A stretch of DNA of 64,000 nucleotides, taken from NCBI RefSeq assembly GCF_932526225.1, contig NC_064035.1, forward strand, positions 1,342,501-1,406,500, given 5' to 3'. Shown here piece after piece: positions 23,001-32,463 of the stretch. The stretch is from Nematostella vectensis. Its lineage: Eukaryota > Cnidaria > Anthozoa > Actiniaria > Edwardsiidae. The notes under the pieces are model-generated. The model saw nothing but the letters and a program-made list of their open reading frames with translations, was not told the origin of the DNA and did no database searches. Numbering within the stretch: position 1 is the stretch's first letter; every line of letters starts with the position of its first letter. The position numbers were made by a program, and so were the translations under genes.

Positions 23001-25332
23001 TGAAAACAGATACCTCCCTCCCTATTCTGAGTTTTATACAGCCCGTCAAAGTCAAACACAGCTGCACCTAGTCAGCGGTATCCAAGCTTTCCAACAGTGC
23101 TTTGCGGTTCCTAGTTTTAATCCCTCGTCGTTGTGCTGAAGCCAGCACAAGTTGATGGTTGCTTGTATTTTTCATCAATAATACAGCTATGAGTATATTA
23201 GGAGAGTGTCTCAGGACATCATGAAGTCTTTTGGGGCATAATTGAGTGCTTTGCTTATGGATATTTGCAAACAAAGGTGGATTCATGATGATTTTTTCTT
23301 GTTTGGCTTTTGCTGGATGAGAAAATAATTTTCTAATGAATCACCACAGCTCTCCTAAATGCTGTCTTTTCTGAAACCAAATTGATTCCAAAATTGTTTA
23401 CACTGCTATTCTGGGTCTGTATGACCTGGAATTGATTTGTTTGGCTTCGGGGTGAATTTTCCCCTGGATCTCCCAGAATGCTTTGCAATACGTAAAGATA
23501 TTTTCGTGGTTGCACAATCCTTCAAGGAATGGACATTGTGTTTTGAGGCCAAAGAAATGTACCTGGAGGATCAAAATAAAGGTATCTATTTGTGTCTTGA
23601 GCTGTGTTTGCTGATCTCTCTCCCTTGTGTGGTATTTTGAGCGTTTTATTGAGAGGGGTGATTCTGCTTTTTTCTTCTTGTTCGATTTGAGATTTGTCAA
23701 AGAACCTGTGCTATTATTTGGCTTAAGAGTAGATGCCAACACCTTGGTTGGATGCATATCTGCAAGACCATTTATCCCTTAGACTGATGCCTGAGTATCT
23801 TCATCTTGTTGTGTTTATTTTGAATTTATGATTTTTTTGGATTGTGGGTACTTCCCAAAGCCGGTACAGGCCGGTTGAGGGGTCAATGTGTTTAGAAAGC
23901 TCCTCTGGAAATAAGCAGCTAAAGTTGTGACCACATTTTGCCGCGGAGAAAGGGTAGCTGATATCATTGTAGTCTCTAATCAACCTAATCCCAGGCGTTC
24001 TTACCGGGATTCCTGTTCCCGGAGATGAACCGTAAAGCAGGCTGAAGTCTGGGCCGAGCTATCCCCTGTGACCAGCCACTGGAAGTTCGATCAGAATCTC
24101 GGGTGAGAAGCTCTGGGGCGAGTCTGGTCTTAAATACTTCTCATATGTTAGAACAAACAAGAGGAGGACCATACATTTGTACGAGCGTGCCTTACGTATA
24201 TATTTAATACAACTCCTCATATGTTAGAACAAACAAGAGGACCATAGCTTTGTACGAGCGTGCCTTACGTATATATTTAATACAACTCCTAATATGTTAG
24301 AACAAACAAGAGGACCATACATTTGTACGAGCGTGCCTTACATATATATTTAATACAACTCCTCATATGTTAGAACAAACAAGAGAAGGACCATACATTT
24401 GTACGAGCGTGCCTTACGTATATATTTACAACTCCTCATATGTTAGAACAAACAAGAGGAGGCCCATACCTTTGTACGAGCGTGCCTTACATATATATTT
24501 AATACAACTCCTAATATGTTAAAACAAACAAGAGGACCATACATTTGTACGAGCGTGCCTTACGTATATATTTAATACAACTCCTCATATGTTAGAACAA
24601 ACAAGAGGACCATAGCTTTGTACGAGCGTGCCTTACGTATATATTTAATACAACTCCTCATATGTTAGAACAAACAAGAGGACCATACATTTGTACGAGC
24701 GTGCCTTACATATATATTTAATACAACTCCTCATATGTTAGAACAAACAAGAGGATGCCATACCATTGTACGAGCGTGCCTTACGTATCTATGAAGAGAG
24801 CCTTGGGCCACAGCATCCTCGTGTCGCGGAAGTGCTGGTCAACTTAGCCAAGGTCTACTACGACCAGGTAATTACCTTTCCTAGGCTACTGGTCAGAATA
24901 TGCAGGTAACGTTCGTTGTCAAGTTGATGCATGTAATGCAAAGGACATATAAAATATAGTAAATAGTAAATATACCCATGGGGCAATGTAAATTCTCCTA
25001 TTTCGTCATTGTAGTGTTTTTTTGTGTGTTTTGCGTTATGCCGATTTTTTATTTTTCGTTTTATTTTTGTTATAAAACAGTGCAAGCTTTGAGATTATTT
25101 TTAATTTTTTCATTAAAGAAGAAACAAGTGAATCCAATTTAAACTATTTCAGGGTGCTTTGGGTGAAGCTGTCAGACTGTACAAGGAGGCCAGCGATATC
25201 CAGCAGAATGGCCCACGGTCGCCGCAATCTCGACCCGGGCGTGCTCAATCAATCGGAATGCTTAGCAACAATGGGACCGTACGAAACCCGTCACATACCT
25301 CCCACGCGCTCGACACGGTGTCCATGGGTTGA
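2077..25332 (+). CDS. NPHP3: Nephrocystin-3, complete 34-exon gene
   Basis: Nephrocystin-3 is a cilium-base (inversin compartment) protein that binds inversin and restrains Wnt signalling; human mutations cause nephronophthisis. I assembled 34 exons with canonical GT/AG borders and matching phases, giving 1301 residues against about 1330 in human. Order: N-terminal MGTASS (Gly2 is the myristoylation and ciliary-targeting signal of the family), a coiled coil to about residue 200, a P-loop NTPase with Walker A GDDGSGKS near residues 514-521 and Walker B ITIVIDS near 602-608, then tetratricopeptide repeats from about residue 937 to 1240 and a polar tail. The ATG is chosen because MGTASS matches the family. 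Exon coordinates are given in the three block entries. Several introns contain minisatellites that copy the adjoining splice junction, and DNA transposons sit in introns 8, 27 and 32. Confidence 0.93.
2600..2920. repeat. Diverged minisatellite in NPHP3 intron 1
   Basis: Imperfect units of about 30 bp (TTTACATGCAGGGGCTAAAT with TGATGGCAC variants) repeat about ten times. The rest of intron 1 (to 3993) holds a 32-bp direct duplication (AATCCTGCGCTAGTCG...) near 2985 and 3394, and nothing gene-like. Confidence 0.7.
4284..4682. repeat. 90-bp tandem array containing the NPHP3 exon 2 splice donor
   Basis: Five copies begin at 4284, 4374, 4464, 4554 and 4644, the last partial, differing by about one base. 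Each contains the end of exon 2 and its donor, ATCAGTAGAG|GTATGT. Only the first donor keeps a productive frame: reading through meets a stop within the first repeat. The long frames seen here on both strands are by-products of the array. Confidence 0.9.
6186..6541. repeat. About 43-bp degenerate array containing the exon 8 acceptor
   Basis: About eight diverged units of the form GTGATTGGCCAACAGCTGT followed by TTGATAACTATGATATAAT. The last unit is the real acceptor and first codons of NPHP3 exon 8 (CCAACAG|CTGTTTGATAAC). Upstream units keep the AACAG acceptor-like core. Confidence 0.8.
6967..7043 (-). other. tRNA-like (SINE-type) block with pol III A and B boxes
   Basis: On the minus strand an A-box-like TAGTGGTCAAGTGG and a B-box GGTTCGAATC stand at tRNA spacing, ending near CACGGTAAGG. 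I could not fold a proper anticodon arm, so this is a tRNA-derived fragment, not a working tRNA gene. It lies inside the 6620-8467 transposon. Confidence 0.45.
7845..8165 (+). pseudogene. Short ORF of the intron 8 transposon, interrupted by one in-frame TAG
   Basis: ATG at 7845 follows a TATAAAA box (7806-7812) by about 35 nt. The frame encodes 52 residues ([20 protein letters not shown]...), meets TAG at 8001-8003, then stays open for 53 more codons (including [13 protein letters not shown]) to TAA. The continuing protein-like composition suggests a single nonsense change. I do not recognise the family. Confidence 0.4.
8678..9338. mobile_element. TTAA-flanked MITE (piggyBac-like) in intron 8
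   Basis: The left end GGGTGTTGGGGCATTT and the right end AAATGTCCCAACACCC are inverted copies, each flanked by TTAA (8674-8677, 9339-9342). TTAA duplication is the hallmark of piggyBac-type insertion. The 661 bp contain two TGACGTCA palindromes (near 8802 and 8841) and no ORF. The flanking host sequence (AGGCTGATACAAATAGGCTGCAGTAATAAACC) is itself repeated three times from 9343 to 9495. Confidence 0.7.
10752..11193. repeat. 47-bp tandem array containing the exon 11 acceptor, ten copies
   Basis: The unit reads CCATGCTGTTTGTTAGGATA then TCTCTTTTGACCAATTGACATCACCCC. It occurs ten times with T/C variation at one site. The tenth copy is the real acceptor and start of NPHP3 exon 11 (TTTGTTAG|GATATCTC). 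Use of an upstream copy would add multiples of 47 nt and break the frame. Confidence 0.9.
12690..12870. repeat. Three-copy diverged repeat containing the exon 15 donor
   Basis: The end of exon 15 and its donor (CCTGTGCACCCTAGCATCTG...GTCACGTG|GTGAGTATAGAGGT) are followed by two imperfect copies, one with ...CATGTG|GTGAGTAAAGAGGT and one with ...CATGTG|GCAAGTATATAGGT. The last copy has lost the donor GT. Confidence 0.75.
14363..14500 (+). mobile_element. Relic of a TTAA/CCCTTTCATTCCTGG-type element end in intron 20
   Basis: TTAA (14359-14362) is followed by CCCTTTCATTCCTGGG and then by AACAGACTGAAAACAGA and ACCTCCCCCCTATT, which match the end layout of the copies at 18203 and 22947. No matching right end was found, so this is a fragment or a related family. 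Confidence 0.45.
14925..15520. repeat. 40-bp minisatellite in NPHP3 intron 20
   Basis: Units of AAGTAGGTGTTAATGGGTGG plus ACCTTGTGTGTTATGTTCTA repeat about 14 times with few substitutions. It does not include an exon border. Confidence 0.9.
15955..16133. repeat. 65-bp repeat containing the exon 23 acceptor, three copies
   Basis: The unit CCTATTCTGTGTGTGTCTGT then CTAGGCGGCCCCATCTCTAC, followed by GGAATGGTTGTTGG, occurs three times. The last copy is the real acceptor GTCTGTCTAG|GCGGCCCCATC of NPHP3 exon 23. The first copy has the acceptor mutated to TCAAGGCAGCC. Confidence 0.85.
16640..16815. repeat. 59-bp repeat in intron 24
   Basis: About three copies of GTAGATCTATGTGTATCTAA followed by CATTTGCCAGCATGTTCTCG. 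It starts 23 nt after the exon 24 donor but does not copy it. Intron 25 has a similar small duplication of ATAATTATGCAAGAAAACCC at 17180-17245. Confidence 0.75.
18203..19170 (+). mobile_element. 968-bp TTAA-flanked MITE in NPHP3 intron 27
   Basis: The ends CACATTGACCCCTC and (inverted) CCCATTGACTCCTGG are flanked by TTAA at 18199-18202 and 19171-19174. This fits a piggyBac-derived non-autonomous element. It contains an 81-codon frame ([11 protein letters not shown]...) also present in the copy at 22947, but no transposase motif. The two copies lie in opposite orientation. Confidence 0.75.
19676..20250. repeat. About 33-bp array containing the exon 28 donor
   Basis: NPHP3 exon 28 ends TACAACGATAATAAACA|GTGAGTGTCC. 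About 15 following units read TTTGGTACAACGATCAGAAA then CAGTGAGTGTCCA, carrying both the exon tail and the GTGAGT donor. Some units include an extra TTGATTACACCA block. Confidence 0.85.
20318..20846. repeat. 59-bp minisatellite in intron 28
   Basis: Nine copies of CTAATTTCTTTGTCCAAGTT followed by GCTTAATCAACAGTAGGATT and CATCATTACAGAGGTGTTT. Each ends with an acceptor-like TTACAG|AGG, but no exon of NPHP3 matches. Confidence 0.9.
21945..22705. repeat. 29-30-bp array containing the exon 32 donor
   Basis: NPHP3 exon 32 ends CTTCAA|GTAAGGGATCCACTG. About 25 units of CCAGTAAGACATCCACTGTG plus TCATTTGTA follow, keeping the GTAAG donor core. A variant block (GAGTAAGTCATCGAATGTGT and its neighbours) occurs at about 22092 and again at about 22441, so a roughly 350-bp segment of the array was itself duplicated. 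Confidence 0.85.
22947..23890 (-). mobile_element. Second copy of the TTAA MITE, inverted, in intron 32
   Basis: It begins after TTAA (22943-22946) with CCCATTGACTCCTGG and ends GGGGTCAATGTG, matching the 18203-19170 element in reverse. The right TTAA has decayed to TTTAG. A 119-codon minus-strand frame ([11 protein letters not shown]...) is homologous to that of the other copy. Confidence 0.75.
24139..24785. repeat. About 73-bp array containing the exon 33 acceptor, nine copies
   Basis: Each unit contains CATATGTTAG|AACAAACAAGAGGA followed by TTTGTACGAGCGTGCCTTAC. The ninth copy is the real acceptor and first 17 or so codons of NPHP3 exon 33. Upstream copies lack the in-frame continuation and drift into TATATATTTAATACAACTCC. 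Confidence 0.9.
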
Positions 25333-25439
25333 TAGCCATACGGGCCGTTTATGAGAACGACGTTGATCGAATAGCTCCTAGATATCGAGTGGAAATGGGA
25401 TGGCGCCGTTCGCCCTGCCAGTTGTGGCTACCATCTCAT

Positions 25440-26215
25440 TGGATGAAGACAAGGCGCTCTATCGGCTGATAGCGAGGATAAATGCAAGGCGCTCTATTGG
25501 TTGATAGCAAGGATGAAGACACGGCGCCCTATTGGTTGATAGCAAGGATGAAGGCAAGGCGCTCTATTGGTTGATAGCGAAGATAAAGACAAGGCGCTCT
25601 ATTGGTTGATAGCGAGAATGAAAACACGGCGCTCTTTTGGTTGGTAGCAAGGATGAAGACAAGGCGCTCTATTGGTTGATTGCAAGGATGAAGACAAGGC
25701 GCTCTATTGGTTGATAGGGAAGATAAAGACAAGGCGCTCTATTGGTTGATAGCAAGGATGAAGACGGCGATCTATTGGTTGATAGCAAGGCTGAAGACAA
25801 GGCGCTCTATTGGTTGATAGCAAGGACGAAGACAAGGCGCTCTATTGGTTGGATAGAAAGGACGAAGACAAGGCGCTCTATTGGTTGATAGGGAAGATAA
25901 AGACAAGGCGCTCTATTGGTTGATAGCAAGGATGAAGACGGCGATCTATTGGTTGATAGCAAGGCTGAAGACAAGGCGCTCTATTGGTTGATAGCAAGGA
26001 CGAAGACAAGGCGCTCTATTGGTTGGATAGAAAGGACGAAGACAGGGCGCTCTATTGGTTGGATAGCAAGGACGAAGACAGGGCGCTCTATTGGTTGGAT
26101 AGCAAGGACGAAGACAGGGCGCTCTATTGGTTGGATAGCAAGGACGAAGACAGGGCGCTCCATTGGCTGATAGCAAGGATGAAGACAAGGTGCTCTATTG
26201 GTTGATAGCAAGGGT
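25440..26215. repeat. 35-bp minisatellite just downstream of NPHP3
   Basis: About 21 units of GGCGCTCTATTGGTTGATAG plus CAAGGATGAAGACAA begin roughly 110 bp after the stop codon, so they may lie in the 3' UTR. A block of about 170 bp (GCGATCTATTGG variants) appears twice. The frames open on both strands are repeat artefacts. Confidence 0.9.
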
Positions 26216-27397
26216 GACAGATGAAGAGATATCTTTCTATATGCGGGGTTGGAATTGGAGGATACGATGATCGCATCAAATTATAGAGCAGAGATGACGA
26301 CAAGACGTGGACCAGGTGCGTAACTAGAAATTGCTGAGGGGGTGCGCAGTCATAGTTATCATATGGAAAAAGGATAGTATTTGACGGTCCTTCAATAAGA
26401 GATAACCCGCGATTTGGCGGCCAAGGTCCCTGCGCACCCCTAGGTACGCGCCAGTGGGCGCCCTGTCGAATCGTGTCTTTGATGGTGTTGATCCCATCGA
26501 CCAGAAGATACTGAAAATTGCATGTACTTTAAAACGATTATGGAGATACCTTAACATCGACCAAATGCGAGAATACCACGTTTGTGGGCGCGTAATACCA
26601 TGTGTGTGGGCGTAATACCACGTGTGTTGATGCGTAACACAATGTGTGTGGACGCGTGATACCATGTGTGTGGGCGCGTGATACCACGTGTGTGGGCGGG
26701 TGATATACGTGTGCGGGCGCGTAATACCACGTGTATGGGCGCGTAATACCATGTGTGTGGGCGCGTAATACCCATGTGTATGGGCGCGTAATACCACGTG
26801 TTTGGGCGTGTATTTTCCTAGCTTATTGTTTTAGGGACAGCATGTTAGTCCGGCCTAACGATATTTATTGTTGTAAAAAGGGACTTACTTTTCACATAAA
26901 AAAGTTAAACTTAGGATTCTATGATTCTAGTTTTTTACACTTTACGCAATTTCATCCCTTTTTCAACCTAATAAGATTCCGCACAGACAGTATTTATTGG
27001 AAAAAAAGTATAGATCAGAAAATGAGTCCTTGACGCAGGGGAATAATACAATATATTACAAAACATATTTGGATGTGTTTTGCAACACAAAATGTATTTT
27101 ATTTGTATAAATACAGGATCATAACGGAAATACAGCGATTTAAATGCAGTCGTTTTGCCTCTGTTTTACGAATTTGAGGGTGAGCAACCGCACCAGTTGA
27201 CTTTGGCGGAAACCCCAAGTAGAAAGAATCCGCGCTATTTAACAGCCATCAGCTCTAAATTATCAGCCACATACTTTTTTTTATAGAAAAATTGCTTTGA
27301 CTTTGTTAAAATATGTTCCTGTTAAAAATCACCGGAGATTATTACGTAATTGCCCGGATGTAAACTGATGGCATTGCCTCTATTAAACAGCCTCGCT
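26216..27397. repeat. Intergenic stretch with a 23-bp CACGTG-rich array at 26576-26815
   Basis: About ten units of GGGCGCGTAATACCACGTGT with TGATAC variants. The rest of the stretch has no gene-like feature that I can support. Confidence 0.7.
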
Positions 27398-27765
27398 ATC
27401 AAGTAGCCTCTCTATCAAACAGCCTCTCTATCAAGTAGCCTCGCTATCGCGTAGCCGCATCCACCAGAGCCAAGGGCGTTATTCACTGTTTCAATATTAA
27501 ACAGCCTCTCTATCGCGTAGCCGCATCCACCACAGCCAAGGGCGTTATTCACTGTTTCAATATTAAACAGCCTCGCTATCGCGTAGCCGCATCCACCACA
27601 GCCAAGGGCGTTATTCACTGTTTCAATATTAAACAGCCTCGCTATCGCGTAGCCGCATCCACCAGAGCCAAGGGCGTTATTCACTGTTTCAATATTAAAC
27701 AGCCTCGCTATCGCGTAGCCGCATCCACCACAGCCAAGGGCGTTATTCACTGTATTCACTTAAAC
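27398..27765. repeat. 66-bp tandem array, five copies
   Basis: Near-identical units of CCTCGCTATCGCGTAGCCGC, ATCCACCACAGCCAAGGGCG and TTATTCACTGTTTCAATATTAAACAG. A length divisible by three keeps an artefactual 114-codon frame open on the minus strand. Confidence 0.9.
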
Positions 27766-27974
27766 ACTGTATGCCAAGGTGTGCAAAATATGAATAAGGA
27801 GTGCGTATTAGACCACGAATAATAACAAGTGGGCGACGTATTGTTGATGCTGGTGGTTGATATGAATATTTACCCTGCTAAAGAAAACACAGACTGCAGA
27901 CTGTTAACTATTGAAAGAGGAGAAAACAGAAAAAATGGTATACTGTAACCAAATAGCGGGTGTCTCGGGTAAGT

Positions 27975-28165
27975 CTCGCATGTTAGGCGAGGCCATGTTA
28001 GGCGAGGCCAGTCTCGAATGTTAGGCGAGGCCAGTCTCGAATGTTAGGCGAGGCCAGTCTCGCATGTTAGGCGAGGCCATGTTAGGCGAGGCCAGTCTCG
28101 CATGTTAGGCGAGGCCAGTCTCGCATGTTAGGCGAGGCCAGTCTCGAATGTTAGGCGAGGCTAGA
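27975..28165. repeat. 23-bp array GTTAGGCGAGGCCAGTCTCG
   Basis: About eight units with A/C variation (TCGAATG or TCGCATG). Beyond it, 28166-28526 shows only sequence downstream of the minus-strand gene. Confidence 0.85.
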
Positions 28166-28526
28166 GCCGCTGCCCCCCTAGGAAATTCCAGGACGATGAT
28201 ACGGTATCTCGACAGCAATGTGTGAACTATTTGATTACCCTGAAATTATTTAAAATAATCGAAACCTACAAAGATTCTTCATCGTGGAATCCGAAAGTAC
28301 TGAAGGGTAAGCCTGATAGCACATGCTACAGGTACAATTCTAATTCTACAAATTCTATGATCTACAAAAGTTTAAAATAAAAAACTTTGCAAAACTTTAG
28401 AACGAGCTCACGCTGTCAGTGCACGCTCAATTAGTGCTCCCCCACACGTATCTCACTTACGCTGACTAACAAACTACTGTCCACCAGCCTGTTGCAGGAC
28501 AGTGCCTTTTGAAGTCTCTAAACGTT

Positions 28527-31500
28527 TCAACGATTGTACTGCTTGATTGGCCTTTTCTTTGGCTTGAAGATGAGTTTGTTGTCTTCGTCTAGATACAGGG
28601 TCTGCCGAAGCACATTCTTCGCCACATTTTTCGCCTGCATCGCGACCTGTGTAGCATCTGGTTGTTGTGCTGCTTTTGACGGCTTGAACAGAACTATACC
28701 TTCAGGTGAACTAGCTTGGTTTATCGTTGCCATCTTGACTTCTTTACCGTTTGCCTCCCCTGGCTTTTTCTCGTTTTCCATAAGATAGTTGTTGTTTTTG
28801 GCCCCCTTGATAGCTCGTTGTTTCACCAGGAGGATAAGGTTCTGGATAATGTTGATGTACACTGGTTTGCGGGTGAGTTTTTTTGCCTCCTCTTTCGCAC
28901 GCTTGACCAAAGAAGCATCCAGCGCCGGCTTCATTATCTGTCCAGTCGGGAGCCCTTTCGATATTGGGGTTGTACGCTGTTTCGTAGGGATTTTGCTAGT
29001 AGGCGTTGAGGTCCTGATTTGAGGGGTTGCTTTTTTCTGTTGAAAGGAGTCATAACATTTGTATAATCGTTATGCACCTGTTCTCGTCTCTAATCTAAGC
29101 CTCCATCCCCCTAAAAATACATTCGAGCGTTTTGCAGATGACGGACGGACATGATTTCCGCCTTGAGAAATCTGATTTCTTTAATATGATCTTGAATCAC
29201 CGTGTGCAGACCTAGTCGAAACGCACCCAAGGGGAGTGGGATATGTAGGCATTTTGGACGAATGTCAATCCTTTTTATAGCTTTTTTCTCTCACAGAGGG
29301 GTTTCAACCTCCACAACCCCTCCCCTAAAACCATTATCCCCCCCCCCCCCCCCTTGGACAAACTCGATGGTGTATTACCTTTTGAGCGTGAAACTCCTGT
29401 GCGCAGACGCATGTTGCCATGGTTGCGTTCACTTGTTCTGTCACCACGACCGCTTTGTGGGGCATGGGGTTGTCCAGCATGTCCATGGGCAGGAAAATCA
29501 GGTACTTCTTGACCGGGCCGCCGCTAGGTCGTGGGCCAGGTTCCGGTCGGTTTGACGAGGGCGTGTAAAGGGGGTTTGATGAGCGGGTGGTGTTTTCCAT
29601 CACCACTGATAGGTATGTCCCACTCGGGGTACGCTCTACCGTGATGTCATGCGGAAAGCCGTAGATTACCATGGTACACTTTTTGGCCTTGTCCGGATCT
29701 GTGTAAATATAAGAGAAGGATAAGATCCTTGAGTAAAGCGTGTATATTGGGATGGGGGGGGGGGGGGGGGGGGTGAAATCACACTGATCAAAACGTGTAT
29801 ATTGGGAGGAGAGGTGAGATCGCACTGATTAAAGCGTGTATATTGGGAGGGGGGTGAGATCACACTGATTAAAGCGTGTATATTGGGAGGGGGGGGTGAA
29901 ATCACACGAGTAAAGCGTGTATATTGGGGGGGGGGTGAGATCACACAGATTAAAGCGTGTATATTGGGGGGGGGGGGGTGAGATCACACTGATTAAAGCG
30001 TGTATATTGGGAGGGGGGGTGAAATCACACGAGTAAAGCGTGTATATTGGGAGGGGGGTGAACCCACACGAGTAAAGCGTGTATATTGGTGGGGGGGGGG
30101 GGGGGTAAGATCACACGAGTAAAGCGTGTATATTGGGAGGGGGTGAGATCACACTAATTAAAGCGTGTATATTGGGAGGGGGGGTGAGATCGCACTGATT
30201 AAAGCATGTATATTGGGAGGGGGTGAGATCGCACGAGTAAAGCGTGTATATTGGGAGGGGGGGTGAGATCACACTGATTAAAGCGTGTATATTGGGAGGG
30301 GGTGAGATCGCACTGATTAAAGCGTGTATATTGGGAGGGGGTGAGATCGCACGAGTAAAGCGTGTATATTGGGAGGGGGTGAGATCGCACTGATTAAAGC
30401 GTGTATATTGGGAGGGGGTGAGATCGCACTGATTAAAGCGTGTATATTGGGAGGGGGGGTGAGATCGCACTGATTAAAGCGTGTATATTGGGAGGGGGTG
30501 AGATCGCACTGATTAAAGCGTGTATATTGGGAGGAGGGGTGAGATCACACTGATTAAAGCGTGTATATTGGGAGGGGGGGTGAGATCACACTAATTAAAG
30601 CGTGTATATTGGGAGGGGGTGAGATCACACTGATTAAAGCGTGTATATTGGGAGGGGGTGAGATCACACTGATTAAAGCGTGTATATTGGGAGGGGGGGT
30701 GAGATCACACTGATTAAAGCGTGTATATTGGGAGGGGGTGAGATCACACTGATTAAAGCGTGTATATTGGGAGGGGGGGTGAGATCACACTGATTAAAGC
30801 GTGTATATTGGGAGGGGGTGAGATCACACTGATTAAAGCGTGTATATTGGGAGGGGGTGAGATCGCACTGATTAAAGCGTGTATATTGGGAGGGGGGGGG
30901 TGAGATCGCACTGATTAAAGCGTGTATATTGGGAGGGGGTGAGATCGCACTGATTAAAGCGTGTATATTGGGAGGAGGGGTGAGATCACACTGATTAAAG
31001 CGTGTATATTGGGAGGGGGGGTGAGATCACACTAATTAAAGCGTGTATATTGGGAGGGGGGGTGAGATCACACTGATCAAAACGTGTATATTGGGAGGGG
31101 GGGTGAGATCGCACTGATTAAAGCGTGTATATTGGGAGGGGGGTGAAATCACACGAGTAAAGCGTGTATATTGGGGGGGGGTGACATCACACTGATTAAA
31201 GCGTGTATATTAGGGGGGGGGGTGAGAGCACACTGATTTAAGCGTGTATATTGGGAGGGGGGTGAAATCACACGAGTAAAGCGTGTATATTGGGGGGGGG
31301 TGAGATCACACTGATTAAAGCGTGTATCTTGGGAGGGGGGGGGGGGTGAAATCACACGAGTAAAGCGTGTATATTGGGGGGGAATCTGAAGTACAACCAA
31401 ACTAAAATATTTCTGACCTGGCTCAGAATGGTCGTTCTTGCATGTTTTTCTTGCCACTGACAGTGCCATCGTAGTTGGCTGATTTTTCTTCTCTGCGATT

Positions 31501-32290
31501 TGAATCTACAACAAAAAGATGGGTCTTACAAAACTTCTAGGGGAAAGGGGGGTGGGGGGGAAGGGCCAAGGGGTGAAAATACTGCAGTATTTTCTCTACT
31601 GCTCTACTTTAACCTTACTGCCTTTCTCGATATTATCCAAACTCTCGATTTCCAGCAGCCCAATCCCCTTCTGGTATCAGTTATTAAACATCATTCACGG
31701 AAATGGCTTCAAATCATCGCCTCTCCACAAGGCGATGACCAATAAAAAAATATCCGAATGAAATTCTGTTATAGTTTAAATTGCGAAAACCAGTTCGTAA
31801 GAAAGCTCGCATAATATTGACTACTGCAGCAAAAAATTTTAGGAGTATACTTTACCCCTATTGAAAGCATGCGGTCGTCTTTAGGCAATGGCTTCTTGAT
31901 CCTGTTGTCCATCTCGGCGCTGCATTGCCATACTATTGAAGAAGTCTGGTTGGACTTGACAAAGAAGTATTGGATTTCCTTTTTGTAGGATAACTCAAAG
32001 AACATCCTGATGCCTCTCAATTCTGCCTCCCTGACGTCTTCGTGTTTTGCTACCTTGGTTGAAGTTGACTTGCTAGTTGGGGGATTCGTGTTCGAGGCTT
32101 TTGCAACATAAAATAATTAAAGCTTTAATAAGAATAATGATTATGATTATGATGATGATGATGATAGTGATAATAATGATAATGATTATAATAGTTTAAT
32201 AATAATAAAAATTATTTTATTCAAAATTCATATACAAACACGTCACAACTATGAATCTTTTTACCATTTTCAGCATTGCTTGCTAACTAC

Positions 32291-32345
<55 letters not shown>

Positions 32346-32377
32346 TAATAATAATAATATGATAGGGGTTGAAGATT

Positions 32378-32463
<86 letters not shown>

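Larger units (their letters stand above)
16112..25332 (+). other. NPHP3: NPHP3 exons 23-34: tetratricopeptide repeats and C terminus
   Basis: Exons: 16112-16233, 16539-16617, 16886-16926, 17363-17426, 17803-17918, 19567-19686, 21237-21288, 21359-21427, 21501-21532, 21857-21950, 24742-24867, 25153-25332. TPR signatures recur: [70 protein letters not shown]. The last exon has 59 codons plus TGA and encodes a Ser/Asn/Arg-rich tail. Exon 31 is only 32 nt and exon 25 only 41 nt, so automatic predictors may miss them. Confidence 0.85.

Noticed and set aside
25916-26211. Repeat-rich frames on both strands downstream of NPHP3
   Set aside because: Low-complexity products of the 35-bp minisatellite.
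27415-27759. 114-codon minus frame with Gly/Cys repeats
   Set aside because: Five exact 66-bp units keep the frame open; no start context, no flanking exons.
29666-30470. Frames encoding repeated proline-rich peptides
   Set aside because: Translation of the G-rich intronic array.
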